A stretch of DNA of 64,000 nucleotides, from positions 168,358,596 to 168,422,595 of the forward strand of contig JAUMIR010000005.1 in assembly GCA_030847615.1 (NCBI GenBank). The letters are read 5' to 3'. The position numbers and the translations under genes were made by a program. The notes under the pieces were generated by a model. The model searched no databases. It saw nothing but the letters and a program-made list of their open reading frames with translations, and had not been told where the DNA came from. Origin of the DNA: Gambelia wislizenii. Lineage: Eukaryota > Chordata > Lepidosauria > Squamata > Crotaphytidae. Below are positions 34,541 to 44,202 of this stretch, in pieces. The stretch's first letter is position 1, and every line of letters starts with the position of its first letter.

Positions 34541-35431
34541 TTGTTGTGTGCCCTTCAAGTGGTTTCTGACTTCTGACTTGTGGTGACCCTAAGGCAAACC
34601 TATCGCAGGTTTCCTTGGCAAGATTTGCCTTCCTCTGAGGCTGAGAGAGTGAAACTTGCCCTAGGTCACCCAGTGGGTTTGGATGGTTGAGTGAAGATTT
34701 GAACCCTGGTCTCCAGAGTCACTGGGATTGTCTACATGTGGGGCAAAAACTCCAAATGGAGTTTTGCCTGCATGCCCCCACATTTCCCCCCAAAGCCCTG
34801 TGCATTATTATACTCCGCAAAGATGTGTCTTCACTTTCCATGTGGCATTTTGGCCACTACCACCACCGCCACTGCCACTGTGACCAATTTTAAGGCTCTG
34901 GGGGCAGTTCCTGGCAAAAGGAAGAGGTTTTCTCCCTTCCTTTGGCTCAGCAGTGCTGCCTACGGCCACTCTCTCACTTGCCCGTCACTTCCTGAGTGCT
35001 TCAAGATGAAGAAAGTGATAGAAGCACTTCAAGGAAGCAACAGGCAAGTGGGAGAGCAGGTGGAAGCCATGCTGCTGAGCCAGGGGAGGGAGAAGACCTC
35101 TCCCTTCAGGCAGGAACTGCCTCAGGGGCCTTAAAATTGGTCGCAGTGGCAGTGGTTGTGACAGCAGCAGCTGCAGCTACAGCTGCAGCAGTGGATGAAA
35201 CTCTGCATAAAACCCCAAATGTGCACCCTGCTAAGATACCCCAAGAATCTGAAATGCTGAAAATCTGGACCATACCATGTCGGATAGCCCCAGATTCGGG
35301 TGAAAGGCCATGCCACATGTGACATGATCATAGCACATTCGGGGGCATTCGCATGGGGATTCAAGGTATTTTATGGTGTAGACAGGCCCATAGTCCAATG
35401 CTTAAACCACTAAACCATGCTATCTACCCTT
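34541..35431 (-). mobile_element. Sauria-type SINE, antisense, split by a MITE
   Basis: The tail-proximal part is at 34541-34722 (GTGCCCTTCAAGTGGTTTCT, GGTGACCCTAAGGCAAACCT, CTTCCTCTGAGGCTGAGAG, GAACCCTGGTCTCCAGAGTC). The head resumes at about 35393 (AGTCCAATGCTTAAACCACT). About 670 bases with inverted ends separate them. Near the tail, TTTCTGACTTCTGACTTGTG shows a small internal duplication. Confidence 0.8.
34724..35392. mobile_element. MITE of the TGTCTACA/TGTAGACA type inside a SINE
   Basis: The left end GGGATTGTCTACATGTGGGG pairs imperfectly with the right end GGTGTAGACAGGCCCAT. Inside, GACCAATTTTAAGGCTCTGG (about 34881) is the inverted partner of GGCCTTAAAATTGGTCGCAG (about 35127), so the interior is also folded. 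The open frames inside are products of this palindrome. No target duplication could be fixed. Confidence 0.7.
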
Positions 35432-36360
35432 AAAAAAAAACAAGCTAAGCAAAACTGCTCACATACTTTTTGTAGGCAAGATGAGGGGAACAGAGCAGTG
35501 ATCCAAGTAAATCTTCTCCTATGTTCCAGTTGTAGTGCTCTGTTTCTTGGGTAGGCTGCCCTCCTTAGAGCACAAGCAGATACAATATTTGTGTGGGAGG
35601 GTGGAAAAGTGGCCCAACAGTGATTGATTTATACTCCAAAAAGAAAATGTCATTTCCCCAAGGCACTGTGACAGCCACATCCCTGTTGAGTATAGATCAA
35701 GCTGACCTAGACGGCAGCAAAACTGATACTAATTACTGGCAAACGATTCACAATGAGCTCCTGCTGTATGTCAACAAGATATTCTGAGTAGCAATGGAGG
35801 GTGTGGGGTTCATTTCAGGACAAAGGCAACCTAGTCCTAGAGAGTATGTTGACAAGATGTGAGAGCTCTTTATGAGCTGCTTAACAGCCATTAATGTATG
35901 CATTGTGTTGCATTCTGTAGGCACATCTGATCTGCTGAAAAGTGTGTCTTTGCATGCACACACATGTACACACATGCAAAAAACCCTCCAAAGCTGGGTC
36001 TTTGCTTGTGCAGCTTTTAGTAGGAAGTAGATGCACATTGAACCTCACTGGATTTCACATGATAAAATACATTTGTCACATGTGGAAATTATTCCCAGAC
36101 TCTATCACTTACCTCTGTAGGAGGATGATTACATACCTTAATCCTCTGCTGTTGTGAAAAATCAATCCAATCAGTTGATCAATCACATAAATAAATAAAT
36201 AAATAGGATATCTGCACAAAGCAACAGTAACGTGGCAGGGCAATGTTACAGTCTTTGTCCCCATCATTTCCAAAATGTTCCATTCCCTTCTCTCTTTTTT
36301 CATCCATTCTCTTAGTGTTCCTGTTGCCAATTTCAGATTGTGACCCCACTCCCATCTCCA
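35432..36360. other. No recognised feature apart from simple repeats
   Basis: No gene or named repeat recognised. An (AAAT)n run is at 36185-36206 and CA-rich words lie near 35955-35980. Confidence 0.45.
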
Positions 36361-37213
36361 AGGGCTGGTTTACACGGCAGGTTTCATTGTGTTAAGTTGC
36401 GCTTTAGCGCTTTCCCACATCAGTGGTGGGTAGTTTACACGGTATATGTTTACACAGCTATATTTTGTGGCTCTTTGATTTTTTCCGCTTTGAGGTTCAC
36501 ACAGCCAAAAGTGCTGGGGGCATGGCCAAGCATTGGAGAGGGAAAGGAATGCCATAGGAATGTCTGCCCTGGCCCGAACTCTGTGCTTAACAGCTTAGAG
36601 GCAACCTCCCTCCCCCCCACTCCCTTCCCACAAATCAAACGGAAGGTTTTCCTCCTTGCTTAACAGCATTTTCTGCCAAATAGAGGAAAGCCAGAGAGAG
36701 AGGGGGGGAGGGAAATAGCAGTGCAGCTCTGATACAGACCTTTGTGAAATGTTTTCTTTCCCTCCTCCATGCACAGGATCACAGCTGACGAACTGAGCTT
36801 TTATATACTTGCAAAACAGCAGAGAGGATGAGAAGGAAGGCTCCCTGAATGAAAATTGTTGGGAATCCTTTTTGTTTGCAAACTGGCTTGCAAAATAGCA
36901 GAGAGGATTTTTCAAAGGTTCCTCTAATTGCTACTGTCTCTCCCTCCCTTCCGCCCTCCCCCTCTTTTAAGCCCACCCCTGCATCATCAACCAATCACAA
37001 TGCAGCTTTGCTGTATCCCTTAGCGGAATGGCTGTTTACACTGCCAATAATGCGCTACATTGCAAATATACCGGCAAAAGTAGCGACATCCCTTGCCACA
37101 CTATATTTGGGTGTTTTGCCTTCCCCCCTTCTGAATGAGGTGATGCTGTGCTGCGATCCGTGGGAACTATGAGCTATCTTAGCGGTATATTTACAGGAAT
37201 ATTTGCCCATGTA
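36361..37213. mobile_element. DNA transposon remnant, about 850 bp
   Basis: The left end GGGCTGGTTTACACGGCA and the right end TGCCCATGTAAACGACCCC are inverted with mismatches. Interior words are also repeated: CAAAATAGCAGAGAGGA at 36892 resembles CAAAACAGCAGAGAGGA at 36812. No transposase domain is seen in any frame. Confidence 0.6.
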
Positions 37214-37229
37214 AACGACCCCCAAGTAA

Positions 37230-37460
37230 CAGGTATTCACAATGCCTGGTAATTTAGGCACTTCTACCCTGCAGAAAGAGAGTAGGGAGAGTGTCAATCT
37301 AAACTCTCTGGGAAGGGAGTTCCCAACCCTGGGAGCAGCCACTCAGAAGGCCCTCTCCTGTGTTCCCACAAGGTATACCTGTGAAGGTGGTGCAACTGAG
37401 AGAAAAGCCTCCCTAGCAGATTTCCAAACACAGGCAGGTTCATAAGGGAGAATACAGTCC
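37230..37460 (+). mobile_element. LINE internal/3' fragment (L2/CR1-like)
   Basis: It contains GGGAAGGGAGTTCCCAACCC, GGGAGCAGCCACTCAGAAGG and CAGGTTCATAAGGGAGAATA, a block common just upstream of squamate L2/CR1-like 3' ends. The reverse of a related block is at 3880-4010. Confidence 0.55.
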
Positions 37461-37474
37461 TTCAAAATAACATA

Positions 37475-37730
37475 GGGCTTTGTCTACACTGGCAACCCCT
37501 CCCCCCCGTACCTGCCCCGTATTCATGTCATAGTTGCCACATGGTGTTTTTGACAATGCACATTTTCACCAGAGGTTCTGCAGGAAACTCCAGATCTGTA
37601 AGATTCATGGTTTGCTCCATGTTTGAGGGGAAAACTCAGATTATTGGCCATGTGGCATCTGCAGATTGGCTTCAGTGCAAAGTGGGTGGTGGGGCTGCCA
37701 GTGGACAGGACTCCATTCTGGTGCTTTAAT
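37475..37730. mobile_element. MITE fragment (GGGCTTTGTCTACACTGG family)
   Basis: The left end and the ATGGTTTGCTCCATGTTTGA, AACTCAGATTATTGGCCATG and GTTGCCACATGGTGTTT blocks are shared, in diverged form, with 50442-50735. The right end is not clear. Confidence 0.5.
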
Positions 37731-38156
37731 TTTTTAAAAAATCTATTGTGCACATATCTGGATAAGCTTATTAAGAACAAGAAAATCTGTGTGTCATTCT
37801 TACCTATTGCTTATTACCTGTCGGTGGGGGTGGGGAACATAACAATTTTACATTATGTAAGTAATATAGCCTGTTGTAATGTCATTATTTTCCGTACGAC
37901 TGCAATGTTCCCACTACTTTTCTTGCTACTTTAAAAAAAAGGCATTTTTAGCAGAATTATTCAAGTGTGATGCAATTCTCAAATTTATCTTATCTTTGTT
38001 TGAAATAGGAAAGGAAGTGGAATATGCAATGTCATGAGTTAATTGGTTGGTTTTTATGGCTGTGTTAATGATAAAAAGTTACTTTGTTGCTGAATGAATC
38101 ATTTTGCATTTGCCAAATTACTTTGAATTAAAACTTTGAATGAATTACTTTGAATG

Positions 38157-38267
38157 AATTTGGAGGTTTGATGGCCATCTGTCAGGAATGCTTTGACTGA
38201 GTATTCCCACATGGCAGGGGGTTGGACTAGATGGGCCTTGTGGTCTCTTCAAACGCTATGATTCTAG
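38157..38267 (+). mobile_element. CR1 3' fragment with a 15-bp target duplication
   Basis: The 111-bp fragment carries GATGGCCATCTGTCAGGAAT, GGGGGTTGGACTAGATGGGC and CTATGATTCTAG. It is flanked by perfect GAATTACTTTGAATG on both sides (38142-38156 and 38268-38282), which marks the insertion borders. Confidence 0.9.
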
Positions 38268-38352
38268 GAATTACTTTGAATGTATTACTCTGTCTATTCA
38301 CTTCAGAGTTATGTGTACATACGTATATATGGAAAAGCACATAGTCTTCTGA

Positions 38353-38476
38353 GAGCCAACATGGTGTTGTGGTCTGAGTGTTGGACTAGTACTCCAGCAC
38401 ACCAGGGTTGAATCCTTGCTCAGCTATGGGAACCTAATGGGTGACCTCGGTCAAGTCACACTCTTTCAGCCTCAGA
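38353..38476 (+). mobile_element. Sauria-type SINE, 5' half
   Basis: The tRNA-like head GAGCCAACATGGTGTTGTGG (A-box region) is followed by TGAGTGTTGGACTAGTACTC and the B-box-like AGGGTTGAATCC. It then runs through GGTGACCTCGGTCAAGTCAC to TTTCAGCCTCAG. The 3' tail is absent. Confidence 0.8.
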
Positions 38477-39121
38477 CCCCCATACTACATTTTTCTCTGT
38501 CATCTGTAGCTAGTATGATTTCTTCACACACACAGGTGTGGCATTGGCACACAGCTGAGTCATGTCATAGTGAACTGTTTCACCTGGCACAGCTTTTTGC
38601 TTTATTACCATTCTTGTTGAGCAAGAAATCCTTAAGTGTAAATGTAGACATGATTTCATCTCCCTGCTGCTGCATCATATTATGCTAAAAAAACACCACA
38701 AAAATGCAACAACACCTTTACTGTATAGTAGATTTCAAAGTGTCTTACTTCTGACCTGTTAGGAAATCAATAACATTATGCCTATACTGAAGATGGGGAG
38801 CGCAGATGAAGCAAGAAGTCAGCAGCTCTCTTAAGTCTACTAATGTGGGTCTGTTCAGCTGTTCTAAAAGACACAGGACTATTACTGCTACCACTATCAC
38901 TTTATTTCTTATAACTCCAATTCAGGTTAAGGGAACCCTTGCCTGTGAGGATCCAGTTCCACATAGCAGACTATTTCTCTGTCCCTGTCCTAATTGAACC
39001 AACTATACAATGACACATCAACACAGCTAAACCACTTTACCCTTGATGACAACTCAGCCAATGATATGAAATCAAGTGAGACAGTGTGAAGTGCAATGAT
39101 ACCTCATTTCATGTAGTATTA
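38477..39121. other. No recognised feature
   Basis: No gene or named repeat recognised. Confidence 0.4.
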
Positions 39122-39718
39122 GGAGATTATCACACTGGTCCTTAAAAATCATCCCTGTCTTGGTACCCCCAGCCCCACCCCACTCCCGTCACTGTAACAG
39201 AATAAAAGAAAACTTTTCAAACACCTACCTTACTGTGCAATCAAGAGTCCTCCCCCTTCCCTCAGCAGCCAAGTAGTGAATGCAGCCATCACCAATCTGC
39301 ATTCACTTCCTAGAAAGCAAATCCTGTCTGTTCTCATGAGAGAATGATCATGCAGGGAATTTGAAAATAAAAACAAAAACAAAAGTCAAAAATACAAATC
39401 GAACACCAAAACACATTATACACATACCAAGTAACCCGGGGATGGTAAAAAAAGGGTGTCACTTACCTCAATGTCTGATCGATCCCAGAAGTGTTTGGCA
39501 GGGACCTCCCTGTGACCTCCCTGTGATGCTGTCATCGCACCAGCAGAACGGGGCTCCTTTTCACAAGCCCGTGATTCCATTACAGAGGGCCATTTATTCA
39601 TGGCTTAAGCAGAGGAACAGAGGCATATCGCCACAGGGACAACATCATCTGAAAAGGAAGCCTTTGTCAATCCCCTGTCGTCCCTGTGGTGGGATATATA
39701 GTATTGGTGATAATCTCT
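39122..39718. mobile_element. Harbinger-like element, 597 bp, TTA target duplication
   Basis: The left end GGAGATTATCACACTGG and the right end TATTGGTGATAATCTCT are inverted, and TTA flanks both sides (39119-39121 and 39719-39721). The interior shares AAGTAACCCGGGGA with 51624-52204 and GGTGTCACTTACCT with it and 54203-54776. A 167-codon frame at 39361-39864 runs past the right end of the element and has no domain I recognise, so I do not call it a gene. Confidence 0.82.
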
Positions 39719-39940
39719 TTAAACTAGATGAAAGGTTGGAGGAACTAAGTATGGTTAGCATGAAGAAGAAGAGACATGATAGAACCTTTCAAATTTCCAA
39801 AGGTCATTCTTCTTTGAGAAGAGACCAAAGTCTTGCTCTTTACAGTGCCCAAGGGCAGGACTAGATCAAATGATGCTAAGCTATAGGAAAATGTGTTTTT
39901 GGTTGAATGTTGATAGAAACATCATAATAGTAAGAGTATA

Positions 39941-40207
39941 GGGAGCCCTGGTGGCACAGGGTTAAATGCCAGTACTGCAAGCCACCACGTTGCAAGTTCG
40001 ATTCCAGCGGGCTCCAAGGTTCACTCAGCCTTCCATGCTTTCGTAGGTCGATAAATTGAGTACCCAGCTTGTGGGGGCAATTAGCTAACACACATTGGAA
40101 ACTGTTTAATGCAGTGTAGATGTGTAAATAGCTATTGCTTAAAACAATTTGTAAGCTGCTCTGATAGCCTTGTGGCTGAAGAGCGGGGTATAAATAACTA
40201 AATAAAA
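39941..40207 (+). mobile_element. tRNA-derived SINE with a LINE-like tail
   Basis: The head GGGAGCCCTGGTGGCACAGG contains an A-box-like segment, and GTTGCAAGTTCGATTCCAGC has a good B box. The 3' end TTGTAAGCTGCTCTGATAG with GAGCGGGGTATAAATAAC resembles the ends of the LINE tails at 15786-16110, 41650-41861 and 46230-46411. This suggests that those LINEs supply its retrotransposition machinery. An A-rich run closes it. Confidence 0.85.
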
Positions 40208-40239
40208 AAAAATATATTAAGCTCTTCCTTGGTCTCTTC

Positions 40240-40376
40240 CCTGTTGAAGGTCCTCAAGAAAAAGCTTGGCAGCAATCTCTGGGGAGACCCTAGCTCTGGA
40301 TTTTCTGTAATCAGGCAGGCTATTGGGGCTAAATGACCTACAAGGACCTTTCCAATTGTATGATTCTGTGACCTAG
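40240..40376 (+). mobile_element. CR1-like 3' end, diverged
   Basis: GGTCCTCAAGAAAAAGCTTG, GGGGCTAAATGACCTACAAG and CAATTGTATGATTCTGTGA match the pattern of CR1 3' ends in a divergent subfamily. Confidence 0.55.
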
Positions 40377-41089
40377 TTGTTACATTGAGGAGATACAAAT
40401 GGCAGCACGTCTGTGACTCATGGAATCTAGTTAAACCCTGAGGTGAGATTTCGGTGACAGGAAACCATAACAGGAGGGTACTACAGTAAGCTCAACATTG
40501 CAAAGGAGTTAGACACTATGTCCTAACAAATCATACACCATTCAATTATAGCAATTTATCCCATATACTTTTTGAGGATACACATATTAGCACATATACA
40601 ACATAGTCAAGTATACAACATCCAATGAAATGAACAATGAAATTGTGCTAATCTTTTAACAGTAACAAAACACTTACAAAATAAGAAGGAATTGGAACAA
40701 CATCAAAGCATCAGTATTCTATGATAAAGATGGTTAATATTAGAATATCATACTTATACAATGGCAAAGATACATACACTATAATCACTTCACAAATGGA
40801 TTTTTTTTTCTTTTGTACATATATGTATCTCAAAGCTGAGTCCCAAATGTGAACCCATGCTAAGAATTTCTGGATCAGCCGCAAAGTCTTTTGCTGAAAC
40901 ACCTCTATGTCAAGAGGGATCCAGACGGCTCCTCCGGAGTTCGTATTTTTACCCGTTTCGGTCAAGGACATTTTTCAATGGATGGGAGGCTTTTTGAATT
41001 ATCTAGCCTGGAAAACATGGGGATCAACTTCTTTTTCTTTTTATGCTGCTATGCTTAATGTGCACTTCTAAAGGTACTGCAAATGCTGA
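40377..41089. other. Unclassified; possible Penelope-like scrap near 40860-40980
   Basis: No gene is seen. On the minus strand around 40950 there is GACCGAAACGGGT, a motif type often found near the ends of Penelope-like elements. The surrounding reading frame (85 codons) has no recognised domain, so this remains a guess. Confidence 0.25.
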
Positions 41090-41210
41090 CTTATTTGCTT
41101 TGAGGTGAATTTAAGTCCACTGCTGTACAGCTCTTACTGTCAAAAAGTTCCTCCTAATGTTGAGGTCGAATCTCTGTTCCTGGACCTTGTATCCATTGTT
41201 CCGTGTTCTA

Positions 41211-41435
41211 CTAGATTTTCACACTACACTGTTATAGTGTTACTATTCCACTTTATTTGCTCTGGCTGCCTCCTGGGGAATGCTGGGATTTGCAGTTTAG
41301 GGAGGGGCATGTACAACTCTCAGTGGGAAAGCTCTTAGGCCTCACTAAACTACAAACCACAGAATTCCACAGGAGGCAGCCAGAGCAGTTAAAGTGGAAT
41401 AGTAACACTATAACAGTGTAGTCTGAAAATCTCCC
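41211..41435. mobile_element. Palindromic MITE with a TA target duplication
   Basis: The arms CACTACACTGTTATAGTGTT and AACACTATAACAGTGTAGTC are nearly exact inverted copies, as are the inner arms CTGGCTGCCTCCTG and CAGGAGGCAGCCAG. TA lies at both borders (41209-41210 and 41436-41437). The CR1 target, expected to read GTTCTAGTCTC, is restored if the element and one TA are removed. That points to Tc1/mariner-type targeting for this family. Confidence 0.8.
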
Positions 41436-41649
41436 TAGTCTCAGGAGCAGCAGAAAACAAACTTGCTCCATCCTCAATGTGACACCCCTTCAAATACTTA
41501 AACAGGGCTATCATATCACCCCTTAACCATCTTTTTTTCAGGCTAAACATTCCCAGCTCCCTACGCCTTACCTCATAAGGCATGATTTCCAGACCTTTCA
41601 CTATTTTAGTCGCCCTCCGCTGGACATGCTCCAATTTATCAATATCCCT

Positions 41650-41826
41650 TTTTTTTTCCTTCTAATTTATATATATTTTAATTAATGCATGTTTTTTAAT
41701 CCTTTGCAATTTAATATTATTTTAAGGGGTGGGTGGGCTAGGGTATTGTGAGTATGGGGTTTTTATATTGTAAGCCGCCCCGATTGCATTGCAGAGGGGC
41801 GGGATATAAATAAAATTTTATTATTA

Positions 41827-41861
<35 letters not shown>
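41650..41861 (+). mobile_element. LINE 3' tail inserted in an antisense CR1
   Basis: A low-complexity UTR leads to TTGTAAGCCGCCCCGATTGC, GAGGGGCGGGATATAAATAA and a TTA/ATT run. CR1 sequence continues on both sides (TTATCAATATCCC before and TGGTGCCCAGAACTGG after). Confidence 0.85.
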
Positions 41862-42570
41862 GTGGTGCCCAGAACTGGACACAGTATTCTAGGTGAGGCC
41901 TGACCAAGACAGAATAAAGTGGCACTATTACTTCCCTTGATCTAGACACTATACTTCTATTGATGCTTCCCAAATAGCATTGGCCTTTTTAGCTGCCACA
42001 TCATACTGTTGACATATGTTCAACTTGTGGTTTACTAGGACTCCTAGATCCCTTTCGCACATAGTCTCTTTCAGCCAGGTCTCCCCCATCCTATATCTAT
42101 GCATTTCGTTTTTCCTCCCTAAGTGCAGTACCTTATATTTCTCCGTATTGAATTTCATTTTGTTAGCTTTGGCCAGCTTTCTAGTCTGTTCAGGTCATTT
42201 TGAATTTTGATCCTGTCCTCTAGGGTATTAGCTACTCCTCCTAATTTGGTGTCATCTGCAAATTTGATAAGTATGCCCCTAATTCTGTCATCCAAGTCAT
42301 TGATAAAGATGTTGACAGCACTGGGCCCAGGACAGAGCCCTGTGGAACCCCACTGGTCACATCTTTTCAAGATGAAGAGGAGCCACTGCTGAGCACCCTT
42401 TGGGTTCGGCCAGTCAACCAATTACAAATCCATTTAACAGTTAACTTGTCTTGCCCACATTTTACAAGCTTGTTTTCAAGAATGTCATGGGGAACCTTGT
42501 CAAAGGCCTTACTGAAATCGAGGTATCTGATCCACAGCGTTCCCTTCATCTACCAAGCTGGTAATTTTAT

Positions 42571-42869
42571 ATAAAAAAATAGATCAGATTAGTCTGACAT
42601 GACTTGTTGCTCTGATATATTTCCTAAAACCACACTCAGCTCTGGTCACCTGTTTCACTGTACAAGTGAATTCTCTAAGGGCCATATTGGAAAGAGACTG
42701 TGGTATTTTGGCACATGTAATTTATATATTTGACAAGCTCTTGTTTACAGGAACCCAAATACATTCCATAATAGAAGTAGGTGGATTCTATGACAAAAAG
42801 AGCTAATATGAAATTTATTCTCTCCCCACCACTAATGTTTTATTGTTTTACTGATATCATATTTTCAGT
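42571..42869. other. No recognised feature
   Basis: No gene or named repeat recognised; the first part may still be CR1. Confidence 0.35.
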
Positions 42870-43935
42870 GTCCTCTCCACTGACAACCCTTTGTCGTGGG
42901 AGAGAGGCTTGCATACCCTAATGACGTTTTGACCTATGCTGGCGGTGGCATAAAGCTACCGGTAGGGTCTCCCATGCCAGACAGGTCAAAACCGAAGGGT
43001 CTGACAAAGAGCGTCAAAGGGCAGGATGGGCTCTCTAGACTTGTGGCAACCGTCCTAGGAGAAGGAAAACTCTAATCCCATCCCCACCATCCCCACATTG
43101 CCATCGGCAAATCTGTGCTCAAGTCCGTTCAGCAGTTCACCTACCTGGGAAGCATCATCTCCTCAGATGCCGAGATTGACAAAGAGATTGATCACAGATT
43201 AGCAAAGGCATATAGTGCATTTGGAAAACTTCACAAAAGAGTCTGGAGCAATAAACACCTGAGGCAAAGGACAAAAATCAGTGTGTATAGAGCCATTGTA
43301 CTGTCTATCCTCCTTTATGGATCTGAAACATGGGTCACCTATCGCCACCACCTACGACTCCTCGAATGTTTTCATCAGCACTGTCTACGCACAATCCTAA
43401 ATATACACTGGACTGACTATGTGACGAATGTTGCTGTCCTTGAGCAAGCAGGGATCACCAGCGTTGAGGCCATGATATTGAGAACACAGCTGCGCTGGGC
43501 AAGCATGTTTCTAGGATGGAGGACCATTGCTTCCCAAAAATACTACTGTATGGTGAACTCACCACGGGTCAGCGTAAGAGGGGCGCTCCAAAAAAGTGAT
43601 ACAAAGACTCCCTGAAACAACATCTCAGGCTCGGCCAAATTGATCACCAACAGTGGTCCACCTGGCCTCACATCGGGATGCTGCAGCCGAATTCACACCG
43701 AACAATGCTGCAGCCGAATTCACACCGAACAAGTCTTGAAAAGAAACTACAACGCAGAAAGAATCACAACCCAAAAACATCACTCAAGGAGACCTTCTGC
43801 TGTGCTTTCTGCAACCAGACTTGTTTATGTCAGATTGGCCTTTTTAGTCATCAGCACGCTTGCAGAAAGCACGGGATGAGTACTTCCTGAATCTTCGTTT
43901 GCAAGGAAAAGCCAGAGATAGATAGATAGAGAGAG
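42870..43935 (+). mobile_element. Zinc-finger LINE, internally deleted copy
   Basis: The first 210 bases (GTGGGAGAGAGGCTTGC to AGGAAAACTCTAATC) look like an element-specific leader and have no match in the 61229-62240 copy. From about 43084 the copy follows that element closely through FTYLGSIISSD, LLYGSETWVTY and HWTDYVTNVA. A frameshift then scrambles the RWVGHVSRM region, although the DNA still matches to the zinc-finger end. A small duplication of TGCAGCCGAATTCACACCGA lies at 43679-43728, and a GATA/GA run follows the tail. It cannot make a working RT. Confidence 0.75.
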
Positions 43936-44202
43936 AGATTTTCAGTCTTAACTCTGCAACCATAAGGGATACGAACTAAATGTTATAGAAGCTAAAAGCT
44001 CTGATTCCCACATTCCCAATTCTGGCAAGACCCCATAGACTGAAAAATGCTAGCTTTTTGCACCTGATTGTAGGATTTGTTTAGAGCTGGGATTCGTGGA
44101 TTACAGTAAAACCAGAAACCATGCATAGTCTGTGCCTTTCTGTTTATATTTATTATGAGCACAATACGTGGTTAAAATGGGGATCCCATCAATTGCTGAA
44201 TA
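43936..44202. other. No recognised feature
   Basis: No gene or named repeat recognised. Confidence 0.4.

Larger units (their letters stand above)
41090..42570 (-). mobile_element. CR1 LINE, antisense, ORF2 RT to 3' region, with two insertions
   Basis: Minus-strand translations give consecutive CR1 RT motifs: YLDFSKAFDKVPHD, then [15 protein letters not shown] with an intact Phe-Ala-Asp-Asp catalytic box. These are followed by [26 protein letters not shown] and [15 protein letters not shown] frameshift breaks the frame between the first two. The element is interrupted by a plus-strand LINE tail (41650-41861) and a palindromic MITE (41211-41435). It reaches back into the RT fingers/palm region, further 5' than the copy at 9641. 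Confidence 0.9.

Noticed and set aside
35155..35210. CAG/CTG-like trinucleotide expansion
   Set aside because: Imperfect AGCAGC/GCTGCAG words within a palindromic MITE; no real uninterrupted expansion.
39361..39864. 167-codon open frame
   Set aside because: Most of it covers the non-coding interior of a Harbinger-like element and it runs past the element's right end; no recognisable domain.
40860..40985. Penelope-like element with ribozyme motif
   Set aside because: Only a GACCGAAACGG-type word is visible; the other conserved ribozyme core and any RT sequence are missing.
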